Positions 8,225 to 15,352 are shown, counted from the stretch's first letter. The stretch is DNA of 16,947 nucleotides from Acidimicrobiia bacterium (GCA_029865445.1 JAOUGY010000049.1:1-16947); one strand, 5' to 3'. A program made the numbers and translations. Notes: a model not told the origin generated them from the letters alone.

Positions 8225-8544
8225 GATCGGATCATCTCGGCCTGGGGTGGGCTGGGAATGCCGAAGTCGGAGATGGGATGGGCAGCGACTAGCGTGCCGT
8301 CCGCAACGAGGTCGCGATACCGGCGCATCCCTGCTTCCGGTGAGCCGGTAGCTGTGTCCTGGGTCAGGTTCACGAAGACATCGACCCTCGCCTCTTCGAT
8401 GCTGCGCAGAAGCCCCAGTCCGTCACCTCTTCGGAATGGGTAGGCGCCGCCCGCCAGGCGCCCTTCCACCACCCAGAATGAGTGTGGAACAGGGCCGGTG
8501 TCAGCACCTACCGGGCCCCAGCGGGTCTCAGGCTGTGCGTTCAT
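8206..8544 (-). pseudogene. Protein tyrosine phosphatase-like gene with catalytic core deleted
   Basis: The 112-aa product begins like the bacterial dual-specificity/tyrosine phosphatases that open with a W-V-x-G-R-x-x-x-G-x-Y-P signature: here FWVVEGRLAGGAYPFRRG at 23-40, then VDVFVNLTQD at 54-63. ISDFGIPSP at 91-99 carries the general-acid Asp93. Intact relatives (about 170-190 aa) continue with a helix and the P-loop CxxGxGRT. Here the chain jumps straight to PQAEMIRSWEPGT, which resembles the family's own C-terminal end (SPET..Q...V..W). So about 60-70 residues including the catalytic Cys and Arg appear to be missing in frame. ATG 8544 is chosen because homology begins soon after; the frame is open upstream to 8772, but that part reads as noncoding. 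The product, if made, cannot be a phosphatase. Confidence 0.72.
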
Positions 8545-8740
8545 TCGGCGTCGGGTGCAGTCACGACGTTGTGGGACCCTGCTGAACCATTCCGGCATCG
8601 TATGCAGACGGTGCAGGTAGCGGTGCAACCCGTGATGCGTCGTGGGCTCGTGGCAGGCAGGCGATCGAGCAGGATCGAAGAAGCCTTCGAGGCCGTATGT
8701 CCCGTACTGTCGATTCGAACTTCCAAACACAAGGACGGAC
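8545..8740. other. Divergent intergenic region
   Basis: This 196-base stretch lies between the damaged minus-strand phosphatase gene and the plus-strand unknown gene. It should hold promoters for both, but no clear -35/-10 pair is recognisable. Open frames across it are low in coding character. Confidence 0.35.
8731..8738 (+). promoter_or_regulatory. Ribosome binding site of the 153-aa gene
   Basis: AAGGACGG stands just upstream of ATG 8741 and selects it over the upstream in-frame ATG at 8642, whose extra 33 codons look noncoding. Confidence 0.6.
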
Positions 8741-9202
8741 ATGCCGATCGTCGACTTCCACAACGTCTCCACCCAAGGCCTCGAGAGCTCACCGGTCGCC
8801 GACGCCCTCGCCGGGCTGCGGGCGAACGAGGCTCGCTACTTCAAGAACAAGTACGACCACGTGTTCACCGTCGAACCGGCTCCCGAGGCGGTCGAGGTGA
8901 TCGAGTGGGTGCACCGGATCCTGGCGGAGGAACGCGACATCGTCATCGCCTCTCCGCCATTGGAGGCGACCAGTTTCGAAGTCGACGGCATTCGGATGGC
9001 CTACGTGTTCTATGAGAGCGGACTGTCGATCAACGTGATGTACACGCTCGCCGACGCAGGAAAACGCGCCGTCGGGTTCAAACTGTCCGACGGGATGGAC
9101 GTCCCCGCCGAGCTGGAAACCCGCTTCAAGTTCGCCCGCCAGAAGTCCAAACTGGCGGGAACGATCCGCGGATCCTTCTTCGTGATCAAAGGCGAGTACT
9201 GA
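8741..9202 (+). CDS. Conserved-looking hypothetical protein, 153 aa
   Basis: I do not recognise this protein. It is soluble, without signal peptide or membrane segment, and looks like a compact alpha/beta domain. It opens MPIVDFHNVSTQGLESSPVA, and has a helix with AVEVIEWVHRILAEERD, strands around IVIASPPLEATSFEVDGI and MAYVFYESGLSINVMYTL, and a basic C-terminal part (RFKFARQKSKLAG) ending in the strand SFFVIKGEY. The codon pattern is the same high-GC style as the surrounding intact genes, and a good ribosome binding site precedes ATG 8741. It is the only intact gene between two broken ones: its end is 18 bp from the tail of the dead sulfatase gene, which points towards it. The mix of two-layer strands and a conserved N-terminal DFHN suggests a small ligand-binding or regulatory protein, but this is a guess. 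Confidence 0.75.
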   Translation: MPIVDFHNVSTQGLESSPVADALAGLRANEARYFKNKYDHVFTVEPAPEAVEVIEWVHRILAEERDIVIASPPLEATSFEVDGIRMAYVFYESGLSINVMYTLADAGKRAVGFKLSDGMDVPAELETRFKFARQKSKLAGTIRGSFFVIKGEY

Positions 9203-9220
9203 GCCAGTCCAGACCGGGTG

Positions 9221-10140
9221 TCAGGGTTCCACCCGCGGGAACCGCGATCGGTCTTCGAGTTCACCGATCGGCATGCTGTTGCGGATGTACTGATCACGGC
9301 CGTCGAAGGGCGGGGTGTAGTCCCAGTCGACGCCTCGGGCCCGCATCACGCGGCTGACGAAGGCCCGCCGATGCTGACTGAGCAGGACCTGTTCGGTGAG
9401 GGCGGTGCTTTCCACCGCGCCGCAACCTCGGCTTCGATCGCCGTCACCTCCTGGGGCAGGGAGCCGGCCAGGTTGTGTAGCTCCTCGGGGTCGGCTTCGA
9501 CGTCGAAGAGCTGCGGCGGATCGCCGGCGGCGACGATGGCCTTCCTGCTCCCGCGCTGCACCATCAACATCGGCGTGGTCGTCCCCTCCGCGTAGTATTC
9601 GCCGAACACCTCGCCATCCGAGGTGTCGCCGCCGATGGCGGCGAGGAGGGACATCCCGTCGACCGGAGTCGGAAACTCCACGTCGGCATCGTCGGAGGCC
9701 AGGGACACCAATGGAGGGCCCAGGTCGACCAGGGAGACGGCCTGTTCGATTCGCGCCGGCCGGAACCGAGCCGGACTGTGCACGATGAGCGGCACCCGCA
9801 CCGATCGCTCCAGGAAAGTGATCTTGAACAAGAGACCCCGTTCACCGAGCATGTCGCCGTGGTCGGAGGTGAGCACCACGATGGTGTCCTCTCCCGACTC
9901 CCGGACTGCCTGTAGAAGGAGTCCGACTCAACTATCCACGTCGCTGACCGAGGCGTAGTAGGCGCGGCGGGCGGCGATGACCTGGCGTGTACTCAGTTCG
10001 ATGTCGGAGGCGCCTATCGCGTACCGCAGACGCTCGGTGTGGTGGTCCCGGGGGGCGGATTCGTATGGGGTCACCGGATCGTCCGCGATGTAGAGATCCC
10101 CGGCGAGCATGCGCTCACGCATGGTTCGGCGGTCGTCCAT
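9221..10140 (-). pseudogene. Choline-sulfatase-like gene, broken, with foreign start codons
   Basis: Reading from 10140, the first 22 or so codons (MDDRRTMRERMLAGDLYIAD) match the N-terminal Mac segment of maltose O-acetyltransferases. From about codon 23 the frame becomes the middle of a choline-sulfatase/alkaline-phosphatase-superfamily enzyme: HTERLRYAIG, then ARRAYYASVSDVDS, then a TGA stop at 9928-9930. The same frame continues past this stop with VGLLLQAVRES and the metal-site motif SDHGDMLGERG, as in choline sulfatases. Near 9415 the homology changes frame, and the family C-terminus (RRAFVSRVMRARG, RDQYIRNSMP, RSRFPRVEP) goes on in a second frame to 9221. A one-base loss is enough to explain it. 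The sulfatase N-terminal half with the CxPSR formylglycine site is absent. So three lesions are visible: fusion, nonsense and frameshift. It is dead as an enzyme. Confidence 0.82.
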
Positions 10141-10284
10141 GCGCCTCACAGTATCTGGAGTTCGACCGCCCGTCGGGACCGGCGGCCTGCGTGAAGGTGC
10201 CGCTATGCGCTTGATCGGGGGTTGCGTCTTGGGCACCGGCTCTCGCTACCGCTTCCTGTCCTTCTTCGGAGGGGGGATGCTGTG

Positions 10285-10481
10285 TAGGCGCGACTCTTCG
10301 CCAGATACGCGCCGAACTCGCCTGGCTTGCGGACCAGCGCCGCCGGCACCTCCCCTTTCTCGCCTCACAAGCACAGGGACAACCGGTCGGCGCCAGGGTC
10401 GCCGGGCATCTCTTGGACAGCATCATACGCACGGTTGCACCACAGGTCGATCAGTGTTGGGACCAACGCCGGTGGCGGTGA
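10285..10481 (+). pseudogene. Possible gene fragment (3' end of an unknown gene)
   Basis: An open plus-strand frame without a usable start codon runs to a TGA at 10479-10481. Its last 60 codons have protein-like composition: LRQIRAELAWLADQRRRHLP, then FLASQAQGQPVGARVAGHLL, then DSIIRTVAPQVDQCWDQRRW. Two likely amphipathic helices end in a Trp/Arg-rich tail. Codon use is less GC-biased at third positions than in neighbouring genes. No family is recognised. It may be the tail of a gene lost by deletion, or a chance open frame. Confidence 0.25.
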
Positions 10482-10523
10482 GCTCGCCACTCGACCACGG
10501 TGGAAGGGATCGCTCGATACTCC

Positions 10524-10534
10524 GAAGGGAGGAG
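10524..10534 (+). promoter_or_regulatory. Ribosome binding site of the 2TM gene
   Basis: GAAGGGAGGAG ends one base before ATG 10536; its AGGGAGG core is a strong Shine-Dalgarno and favours this start over the in-frame GTG 12 codons upstream. Confidence 0.7.
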
Positions 10535-10535
10535 C

Positions 10536-10796
10536 ATGACAAGCATCGAAGCAAAGCGCGACGCGGCGCTGGAGCGTGTCAAGGCGAAGCGAGACTTCGC
10601 GACCCATGTGATCGCATACGTCGTCGTCAACGCGCTGTTGGTGGTGATTTGGGCAGCTACGGGACGCGGCTACTTTTGGCCGCTGTGGCCGATCGCAGGT
10701 TGGGGCGTCGGTTTGGTGCTCAACGCATGGACTGTCTACTTCAGCCGTCCGATCACCGAGGGCGACATTCAACGGGAAATGGAGCGGGACATCTGA
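10536..10796 (+). CDS. 2TM-domain membrane protein
   Basis: This 86-aa protein is a clean match in layout to the 2TM domain family (PF13239 type). It has a charged helix (IEAKRDAALERVKAKRDFAT), a His at the start of the first membrane helix (HVIAYVVVNALLVVIW), the hallmark YFWPLWPIAGWGVGL beginning the second helix, and a charged tail with DIQREMERD. The family's usual size is 80-100 aa, so it looks complete. Members are small inner-membrane proteins, sometimes fused to or next to LytTR or histidine kinase signalling genes; here none is adjacent. It is transcribed alone and followed 13 bp later by a strong hairpin. Biochemical role is unknown for the family. Confidence 0.88.
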   Translation: MTSIEAKRDAALERVKAKRDFATHVIAYVVVNALLVVIWAATGRGYFWPLWPIAGWGVGLVLNAWTVYFSRPITEGDIQREMERDI

Positions 10797-10809
10797 AGCT
10801 CCACGGACG

Positions 10810-10841
10810 GAGGAGCCCCTGCGGGACGGCAGGGGCTCCTC
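10810..10841. terminator. Strong hairpin between convergent genes, probable bidirectional terminator
   Basis: A perfect 13-bp inverted repeat (GAGGAGCCCCTGC, loop GGGACG, GCAGGGGCTCCTC) sits 13 bases after the 2TM stop codon and 51 bases beyond the end of the minus-strand operon. Its symmetry lets it serve both strands. There is no real T tract on either side, so termination may depend on stem strength or Rho. Confidence 0.7.
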
Positions 10842-10892
10842 AATTGCGAGCACTTCAGGCAGGGGTCACCGGATCCCGCCGCGCCCGTCGTG

Positions 10893-12815
10893 TCACCCGG
10901 CGGGGTCGAACGCCCCCAACGCCGGGAAGAAGGCGGACTTCGCCAGGAGATCGGCCTGGTCGGGCTGGGCGACCAGCAGCACGAGGTAGGCCGTGCCGTC
11001 CTGCTCACTCAGTCCGAGCCCGATGACCCCCACCTCGTGCTGGATCAGGTAGATGTCCCAAGCCAGGTGCTCCGACTCGAACCGGTCGGAAGGAGATCCC
11101 AGATCGGTGATGCCGTAACGTTGGAGCACCCCTGCCGCCAGTTCCTGTGCGCCCGTGTTGGGCGCCGCCAGCTGAACGAAGACGGTCGGATCGACCTCGG
11201 GGTTCCCTCGAGCCAGCACACCGGGCTCGAGCTCATTCCAGCCCGTAGGCGCCACACCGGAGAACAGTTCACCGCTGAACGGTTCCATCACCACCGCCCC
11301 GGCTGCATCGGCCTCGTACTTGTTGGCCAGTTCGTCCAGCATCGACTGGAGGTCGGTCTGTGCCATCCACCGTCCCCGGACCATCACACCGTCGATCTGG
11401 CTCGTGTTCGTGATGTCGTCGAGCGGATTGGCGCCGAGCAGGACGAGATCGGCGCGCTCGCCGACGGTGATGGTTCCGATGTCGTCGGCTCGCCCCATCA
11501 CCTCGGACGGTATCCGGGTGGCGGCTTCGAGCGCCTGGTACGGGGTCAGCCCGGCCTGCACGAACAGCTCCAATTCACGGTGTTCGGAGAATCCCCAAAC
11601 GACTCCCAGCGCGCTCGAGTCGGTGCCGACCAGCACCGGGACACCGGCGTCGACCAGCGCCACCAGCTGCTTCTGGTAGTGCTCCCACATCTGTTCACGC
11701 TGGGCGACAGGCGGCAGGATGTCTTCCAGGCGGGACGCGCCTGCATCTCGCAGGATGACGGCGAGTTCCCCGGCGGCAGGATCCTTCCACTCTGCCAGTG
11801 TGGCCGGCTTGACGTACCTGTATTCGGGTCGCTGGAACATGGCTGCCTGACCGGGATCGGGCAGACTGGAGAAGATCTCGAACGCGGCGGCGTCCGTCGA
11901 CATGGTCGGTGTGAACGCCACACCCGCCTCGACCATGAGCTCGACCAGGTCGGGCAGCTTCTGGTCGGCCTCTGAGAGGTCGAACACGTCGAGATAGTTG
12001 GCCCCCGGTCGACGTTCGTAGTCCTTGGCCACGTATGCGATCAGGTTGGGGTTGTGCTGGATCTCGCCACCAGACCTCACCAGATGTTCGATGCCGACGT
12101 CCGCCGGGACATGGGCGACGATCGACATTCCGAGCTCGTCTGCTGCTGCGACGATCCCATCGAAGGTGGCTCGCGACAAGAACCAGTTGACCTTGATGAT
12201 GTCGTAGCCCTGCTCGTGTGCCTTTGCCACCAGGGCAGCGCCGCTCTCGGCGTCCATGGCCAACTCGAGCGCCGCCGGGCTGATCGAGACCCAGGGGCCC
12301 GTGACCTGGTCGAGGTTGTCGAACACTCCGCTGAACTGAGGCGGGAGCGCTCCGAGGCTCTTGGCTGCAACGATCTCCGGTCCGAGCCGCTGGCCGGTGG
12401 CGATCTCGTCGCGCCAGCCGAGGATCGCCGGGCCAGTTCCCACGTAGTCGATGTTCGGGTCGCGGATGGTGGTGACGCCGTTGGCGACGTGCAGGATCAG
12501 GGCATCCTCGTTGTCGAGCAGGTGGCTGTGTGTGTCGATGAGCCCCGGGATCACGTAGCCCCCGTTTCCTTCGACCACGGTCGCGCCATCGGGCACATCG
12601 ATGGTTCCCACCGGGCCCATCGCTGTGATGCGGTCGCCGTCGGTGACGATCGTCTGATTCTCCAGGACCGTCTCGGTGGCGGTCTCCATCGGGATCACGT
12701 TGACACCGACCAGGGCGACGGCGTCGCCGCTCTGGGCCAGTGCCGGGGCCGGCGTCATCGACGCCAAGAACACGCTCATTGCCACTGCTCGCTTTCCGAG
12801 TCCGTTCGTTCTCAT
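10893..12815 (-). CDS. Exported amidohydrolase (imidazolonepropionase-like) with C-terminal extension
   Basis: A 640-aa metal-dependent hydrolase of the amidohydrolase superfamily. A signal peptide (KRAVAMSVFLASMTPAPALA, probable cut after Ala27) sends it across the membrane. Metal and catalytic residues are in the expected order: DTHSH with His96 and His98, a bridging Lys208 in DIIKVN, His235 in VAHVP, His254 in IQHNPN, and Asp399 in VGTDSS. The typical small beta-sandwich flanks the barrel, closing with GTITVGERADLVLL. Relatives hydrolyse cyclic amides, lactones or dipeptides; substrate is not readable. Residues from about 490 to 640 form an extra domain not found in standard members. It is the last gene of the five-gene operon. 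Its Shine-Dalgarno GAGGGGAG (12823-12830) overlaps the stop of the preceding lipoprotein gene, so translation is probably coupled. ATG 12815 is chosen for this site and for the signal peptide. Confidence 0.9.
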   Translation of the reverse strand: MRTNGLGKRAVAMSVFLASMTPAPALAQSGDAVALVGVNVIPMETATETVLENQTIVTDGDRITAMGPVGTIDVPDGATVVEGNGGYVIPGLIDTHSHLLDNEDALILHVANGVTTIRDPNIDYVGTGPAILGWRDEIATGQRLGPEIVAAKSLGALPPQFSGVFDNLDQVTGPWVSISPAALELAMDAESGAALVAKAHEQGYDIIKVNWFLSRATFDGIVAAADELGMSIVAHVPADVGIEHLVRSGGEIQHNPNLIAYVAKDYERRPGANYLDVFDLSEADQKLPDLVELMVEAGVAFTPTMSTDAAAFEIFSSLPDPGQAAMFQRPEYRYVKPATLAEWKDPAAGELAVILRDAGASRLEDILPPVAQREQMWEHYQKQLVALVDAGVPVLVGTDSSALGVVWGFSEHRELELFVQAGLTPYQALEAATRIPSEVMGRADDIGTITVGERADLVLLGANPLDDITNTSQIDGVMVRGRWMAQTDLQSMLDELANKYEADAAGAVVMEPFSGELFSGVAPTGWNELEPGVLARGNPEVDPTVFVQLAAPNTGAQELAAGVLQRYGITDLGSPSDRFESEHLAWDIYLIQHEVGVIGLGLSEQDGTAYLVLLVAQPDQADLLAKSAFFPALGAFDPAG

Positions 12816-12828
12816 CTCTCTGCTCCCC

Positions 12829-13515
12829 TCACCCTGTGAGCAGCCGGCCGTAGAGGGCTCCTTCGTCACCCTCGTACGCGACCGACTCCACGATCTGGGA
12901 CACGACTTCCTCGAACCGGGCCGACTCCCCTGCTGCCGTGACGGTCGACACGAGTCCCGCCACTCCATCACCGGCCGGGAAGGCCACAATCACACCTTCC
13001 CGATCGGGGCTCTGTACGGTCGACCTCCCGGCCTGGCGCCCGCCGAAGGACACCAGGTCGATGTCTCCGAGCTCGGCACCCGACGCGATGTCCAGCGCCG
13101 GCAGGGTGGATCGAAGGAAGACGTCGGGAGCCGCATCGACGCTGATCTCGAACCGCGCCAGCTCGCGCTGCTGGAAGAGGGAGGCGGGAAGAAACCCGAC
13201 GTGGAGGACGAGGTCCCCTTCGACTGGCGAAGAACCGGCCATGTACCGGTCCAGGGCTGCCTGCTGGTTGGCAAGCACGACGGCGCCGTCATCGAAGGTC
13301 TCTTCAACGATCCACGCCGATGGGTGGCTCAGCCGGAAGGCTCCGTTCGCCGAGGTGAATTCGCTGCTCAATGCGTCGGTGAGCGCCTGGGTGTTCATCG
13401 TCGTCTCCGAGGTCGGTGGACTCTGGTCTGTGGGTTCGTCGTCTGATCGGTCGCAAGCGGAAAGTGCGATCACTGCGATCAGCCCCACTACGAGCGGTCC
13501 GGTTCTCCATGTCAT
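12829..13515 (-). CDS. Lipoprotein, 228 aa, unknown function
   Basis: The N-terminus is a lipoprotein signal: basic MTWRTG, hydrophobic core and lipobox LSAC with acceptor Cys21, then a Ser/Thr/Asp/Glu-rich linker (about 22-40). It would be anchored on the outer face of the cytoplasmic membrane. The folded part begins with FRLSHPSAWIVEETFDDGAV and ends with a helix FEEVVSQIVESVAYEG. This start-and-end pattern resembles the PsbP/Mog1-like sandwich seen in many lipoproteins that open with 'F.i.yP..W' and close with 'i..S...'. That fold call is tentative. GGAGAGGAG at 13521-13529 selects ATG 13515 over an ATG 11 codons earlier. It lies 17 bp after the previous lipoprotein gene and 13 bp before the exported amidohydrolase, its likely partner outside the membrane. 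Confidence 0.85.
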   Translation of the reverse strand: MTWRTGPLVVGLIAVIALSACDRSDDEPTDQSPPTSETTMNTQALTDALSSEFTSANGAFRLSHPSAWIVEETFDDGAVVLANQQAALDRYMAGSSPVEGDLVLHVGFLPASLFQQRELARFEISVDAAPDVFLRSTLPALDIASGAELGDIDLVSFGGRQAGRSTVQSPDREGVIVAFPAGDGVAGLVSTVTAAGESARFEEVVSQIVESVAYEGDEGALYGRLLTG

Positions 13516-13532
13516 CGTTTCTCCTCTCCGAA

Positions 13533-14000
13533 TCAGGTGTCGTAGCACGGCAAGTACGCCCGCAACTCGACGCCGGGAGCCGTGTCGACCACGGCGTACG
13601 AGATCCCGTTGATACGGGTGATGGCCTGGTTCGGCATGCTGGGCGCTCCGGTGCCGACGGTGTGGCCTAGGCCTTCCCAGTGGGTTCGTGCGTTCGCCAC
13701 CACCTCATCGACCGTCATCCCTGCCGGGAGGGTCGGATAGGTCGCGTACACGATGCGGCTGACGTCGCCCTGCTCTGGCGAGTCGATGGAGGTGCCACAT
13801 CCACCATCGGCCATCCACTCGGTGTCGTCGTGGGCGACACCGGAGAGCACGGCGTCGCCTACTTCCTGCAAAGTGGTCCGGGCTTCGGTCAGCGCAGTCT
13901 CGGCGTCCTGCGGCCGGGTCTCGGAGTCATCGAGCGGGTGGCGTACCTGGTTCGAGCACGCCGCCAGCAACACGAGGCCAAACGCCAACAGCCGCGTCAT
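13533..14000 (-). CDS. Small lipoprotein, 155 aa, unknown function
   Basis: The protein starts MTRLLAFGLVLLAACSN, a short lipoprotein signal with lipobox LAAC and acceptor Cys15. A charged linker and a helix (ETALTEARTTLQEVGDAVLS) follow. The folded domain contains a second cysteine at 68 in the motif ADGGCGTS and a third at 152 near the end (YLPCYDT); these two could form a disulfide outside the cell. The middle reads THWEGLGHTVGTGAP, a pattern I know from small actinobacterial lipoproteins that are mostly annotated as hypothetical. The start ATG overlaps the stop of the upstream amidohydrolase gene by four bases (ATGA), a sign of translational coupling. No domain is confidently recognised. 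Confidence 0.85.
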   Translation of the reverse strand: MTRLLAFGLVLLAACSNQVRHPLDDSETRPQDAETALTEARTTLQEVGDAVLSGVAHDDTEWMADGGCGTSIDSPEQGDVSRIVYATYPTLPAGMTVDEVVANARTHWEGLGHTVGTGAPSMPNQAITRINGISYAVVDTAPGVELRAYLPCYDT

Positions 14001-15352
14001 GCCGGCGCCCTCGATGGATAGCTGGCGACGAGTTCGTCGACCAGCCGATCCAGTTCGGCCTGGGTCCGATAACGACCCTGCGTCATCACTCCGACCCGCC
14101 GACGGGTTGCGGCAACATCGTCGAGCGGATTGCCGTCGAGAAGCACCAGATCTCCTCGGTTGCCCCGTGCGATGGTCCCGAATCGGTGATCACCGCCCAT
14201 GCGAGCGACCACAGAGGCGGCCTGCGCCGTGGCGGCCGCCAGCGCCGCGAAGTTGCTGAACCCTGCTTCGACCAACAGCTCGATCTCGCGGTGGATGCCG
14301 GCAGGAACGGTGCCTTCCATGAGGAACGACGTATCGGTGCCCGTCAGCACGGTGACGCCCTTGCGCCCGAGCTCGGCGAGGAGTGCCTTGAAGAAGGGAA
14401 GCTCCAGCTCTCTTCGGTACGGTCCCTGAGAGGCAAAGGCGCCGAGCTGGCGACCCCCCGTGCGCCAGTAGTCGAGCATCTGGGTCGGAACCACCCGGTA
14501 CTCGGGTCGATCGAGCACGGCACCGGTGTCCGCGATGAGGTCGACCATGAGCTCATCGGCATACAGATTCGAGACGACGGCCACGCCATGGTTCGCGAGG
14601 ATGTCTGCTGTTTCGGGAATCGCCGCGTAGTCGAGCTTGAACCCCGGGTCTCCCGGTTCGCCGCGCCAGTGTCGGAAGTTGAGCTCGTCGATGTGGGCGA
14701 TCTCGTTCAGGCCTGCCGCGAGGATGTCCTCCAGGGCGAGTCCATCGAGGAGGTGGCCGGTCACGTACTCACCGGCGCTGCGGGCCTCGCGGATCGCTGC
14801 GAGATACACGTCGGGGTCGAGACCGTCGTAGACCTTGAGGAGGTCGAACCCGGCGTCCACCTGCCTGTGCACCTCGGCGACCACCTGCTCGACCGTCTCG
14901 ATCTGTGCGATGGGAAGGGCGGGCAGACCGTCGGGAGGCGTCAGGTCGACGGGACCCGTGATCGTTGGGCCGGAGGTGAAGATCGTCGGCCCGATCAGGT
15001 CCCCGGAGGCGACTCGATCGCGCCACTCGACGTTGCGATGGTCTCCGCTCAGCGAGCGAACCGTGGTGACTCCCTCGGCGAGGTAGAGCACGAGATGGGC
15101 CGGGTCGGTGTCCCGGAACACCAGGTGAACGTGCATATCGCACAGTCCGGGCATCAGGTGCAACCCGGTGCCTTCGACCACCGTTGCCTCATCGGGGATC
15201 GGGGTCTGGGCTGCTGGTCCGAGCTCCGAGACTCGCCCCGACTCGACGATCACGGTCTGGTCGCTCAGCACGACCTCACGGTCCATTGGCACGACGGCGA
15301 CGTTGCGGAACGCCGTCGCGCCGAGGCCCGGCGATGGACCGCCGGCGATCAT
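13997..15352 (-). CDS. Amidohydrolase (imidazolonepropionase-like), apparently cytosolic
   Basis: A 451-aa amidohydrolase with a full active-site set: CDMHVHL with His74 and His76, bridging Lys173 in LLKVYDG, His200 in VTGHLL, His220 in IAHIDE, and Asp340 in LTGTDTS. The N-terminal strands and C-terminal TIARGNRGDLVLLDGNPLDD form the usual beta-sandwich. Length is normal for the family (about 400-480). Unlike the related enzyme at the end of the operon it shows no signal peptide: it begins MIAGGPSPGLGATAFRNVAV and runs directly into the first strand. ATG 15352 has GAGGA seven bases upstream. The frame is open for a further 21 or more codons upstream but that part overlaps the previous gene. 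It follows the GlsB-like gene by 37 bp. The substrate may be a cyclic amide, lactone or peptide; this cannot be chosen from sequence. Confidence 0.9.
   Translation of the reverse strand: MIAGGPSPGLGATAFRNVAVVPMDREVVLSDQTVIVESGRVSELGPAAQTPIPDEATVVEGTGLHLMPGLCDMHVHLVFRDTDPAHLVLYLAEGVTTVRSLSGDHRNVEWRDRVASGDLIGPTIFTSGPTITGPVDLTPPDGLPALPIAQIETVEQVVAEVHRQVDAGFDLLKVYDGLDPDVYLAAIREARSAGEYVTGHLLDGLALEDILAAGLNEIAHIDELNFRHWRGEPGDPGFKLDYAAIPETADILANHGVAVVSNLYADELMVDLIADTGAVLDRPEYRVVPTQMLDYWRTGGRQLGAFASQGPYRRELELPFFKALLAELGRKGVTVLTGTDTSFLMEGTVPAGIHREIELLVEAGFSNFAALAAATAQAASVVARMGGDHRFGTIARGNRGDLVLLDGNPLDDVAATRRRVGVMTQGRYRTQAELDRLVDELVASYPSRAPA

Larger units (their letters stand above)
10141..10535. other. 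Long intergenic stretch upstream of the 2TM gene
   Basis: These 395 bases separate the start of the broken sulfatase from the 2TM gene. Apart from the possible reading-frame fragment listed separately and the ribosome binding site at its right end, I see no gene, RNA or repeat. It presumably contains the promoter of the 2TM gene. Confidence 0.4.

Noticed and set aside
9346..9879. A separate 177-aa sulfatase-like gene starting at GTG 9879
   Set aside because: The GTG is an internal Val codon of the longer damaged gene; homology continues in the same frame upstream, across the TGA at 9928, with no ribosome binding site at 9879.
10890..11975. 361-codon open frame on the plus strand
   Set aside because: Antisense shadow of the exported amidohydrolase; composition (Gly, Arg, His, Gln rich) is that of a reverse-frame artefact.
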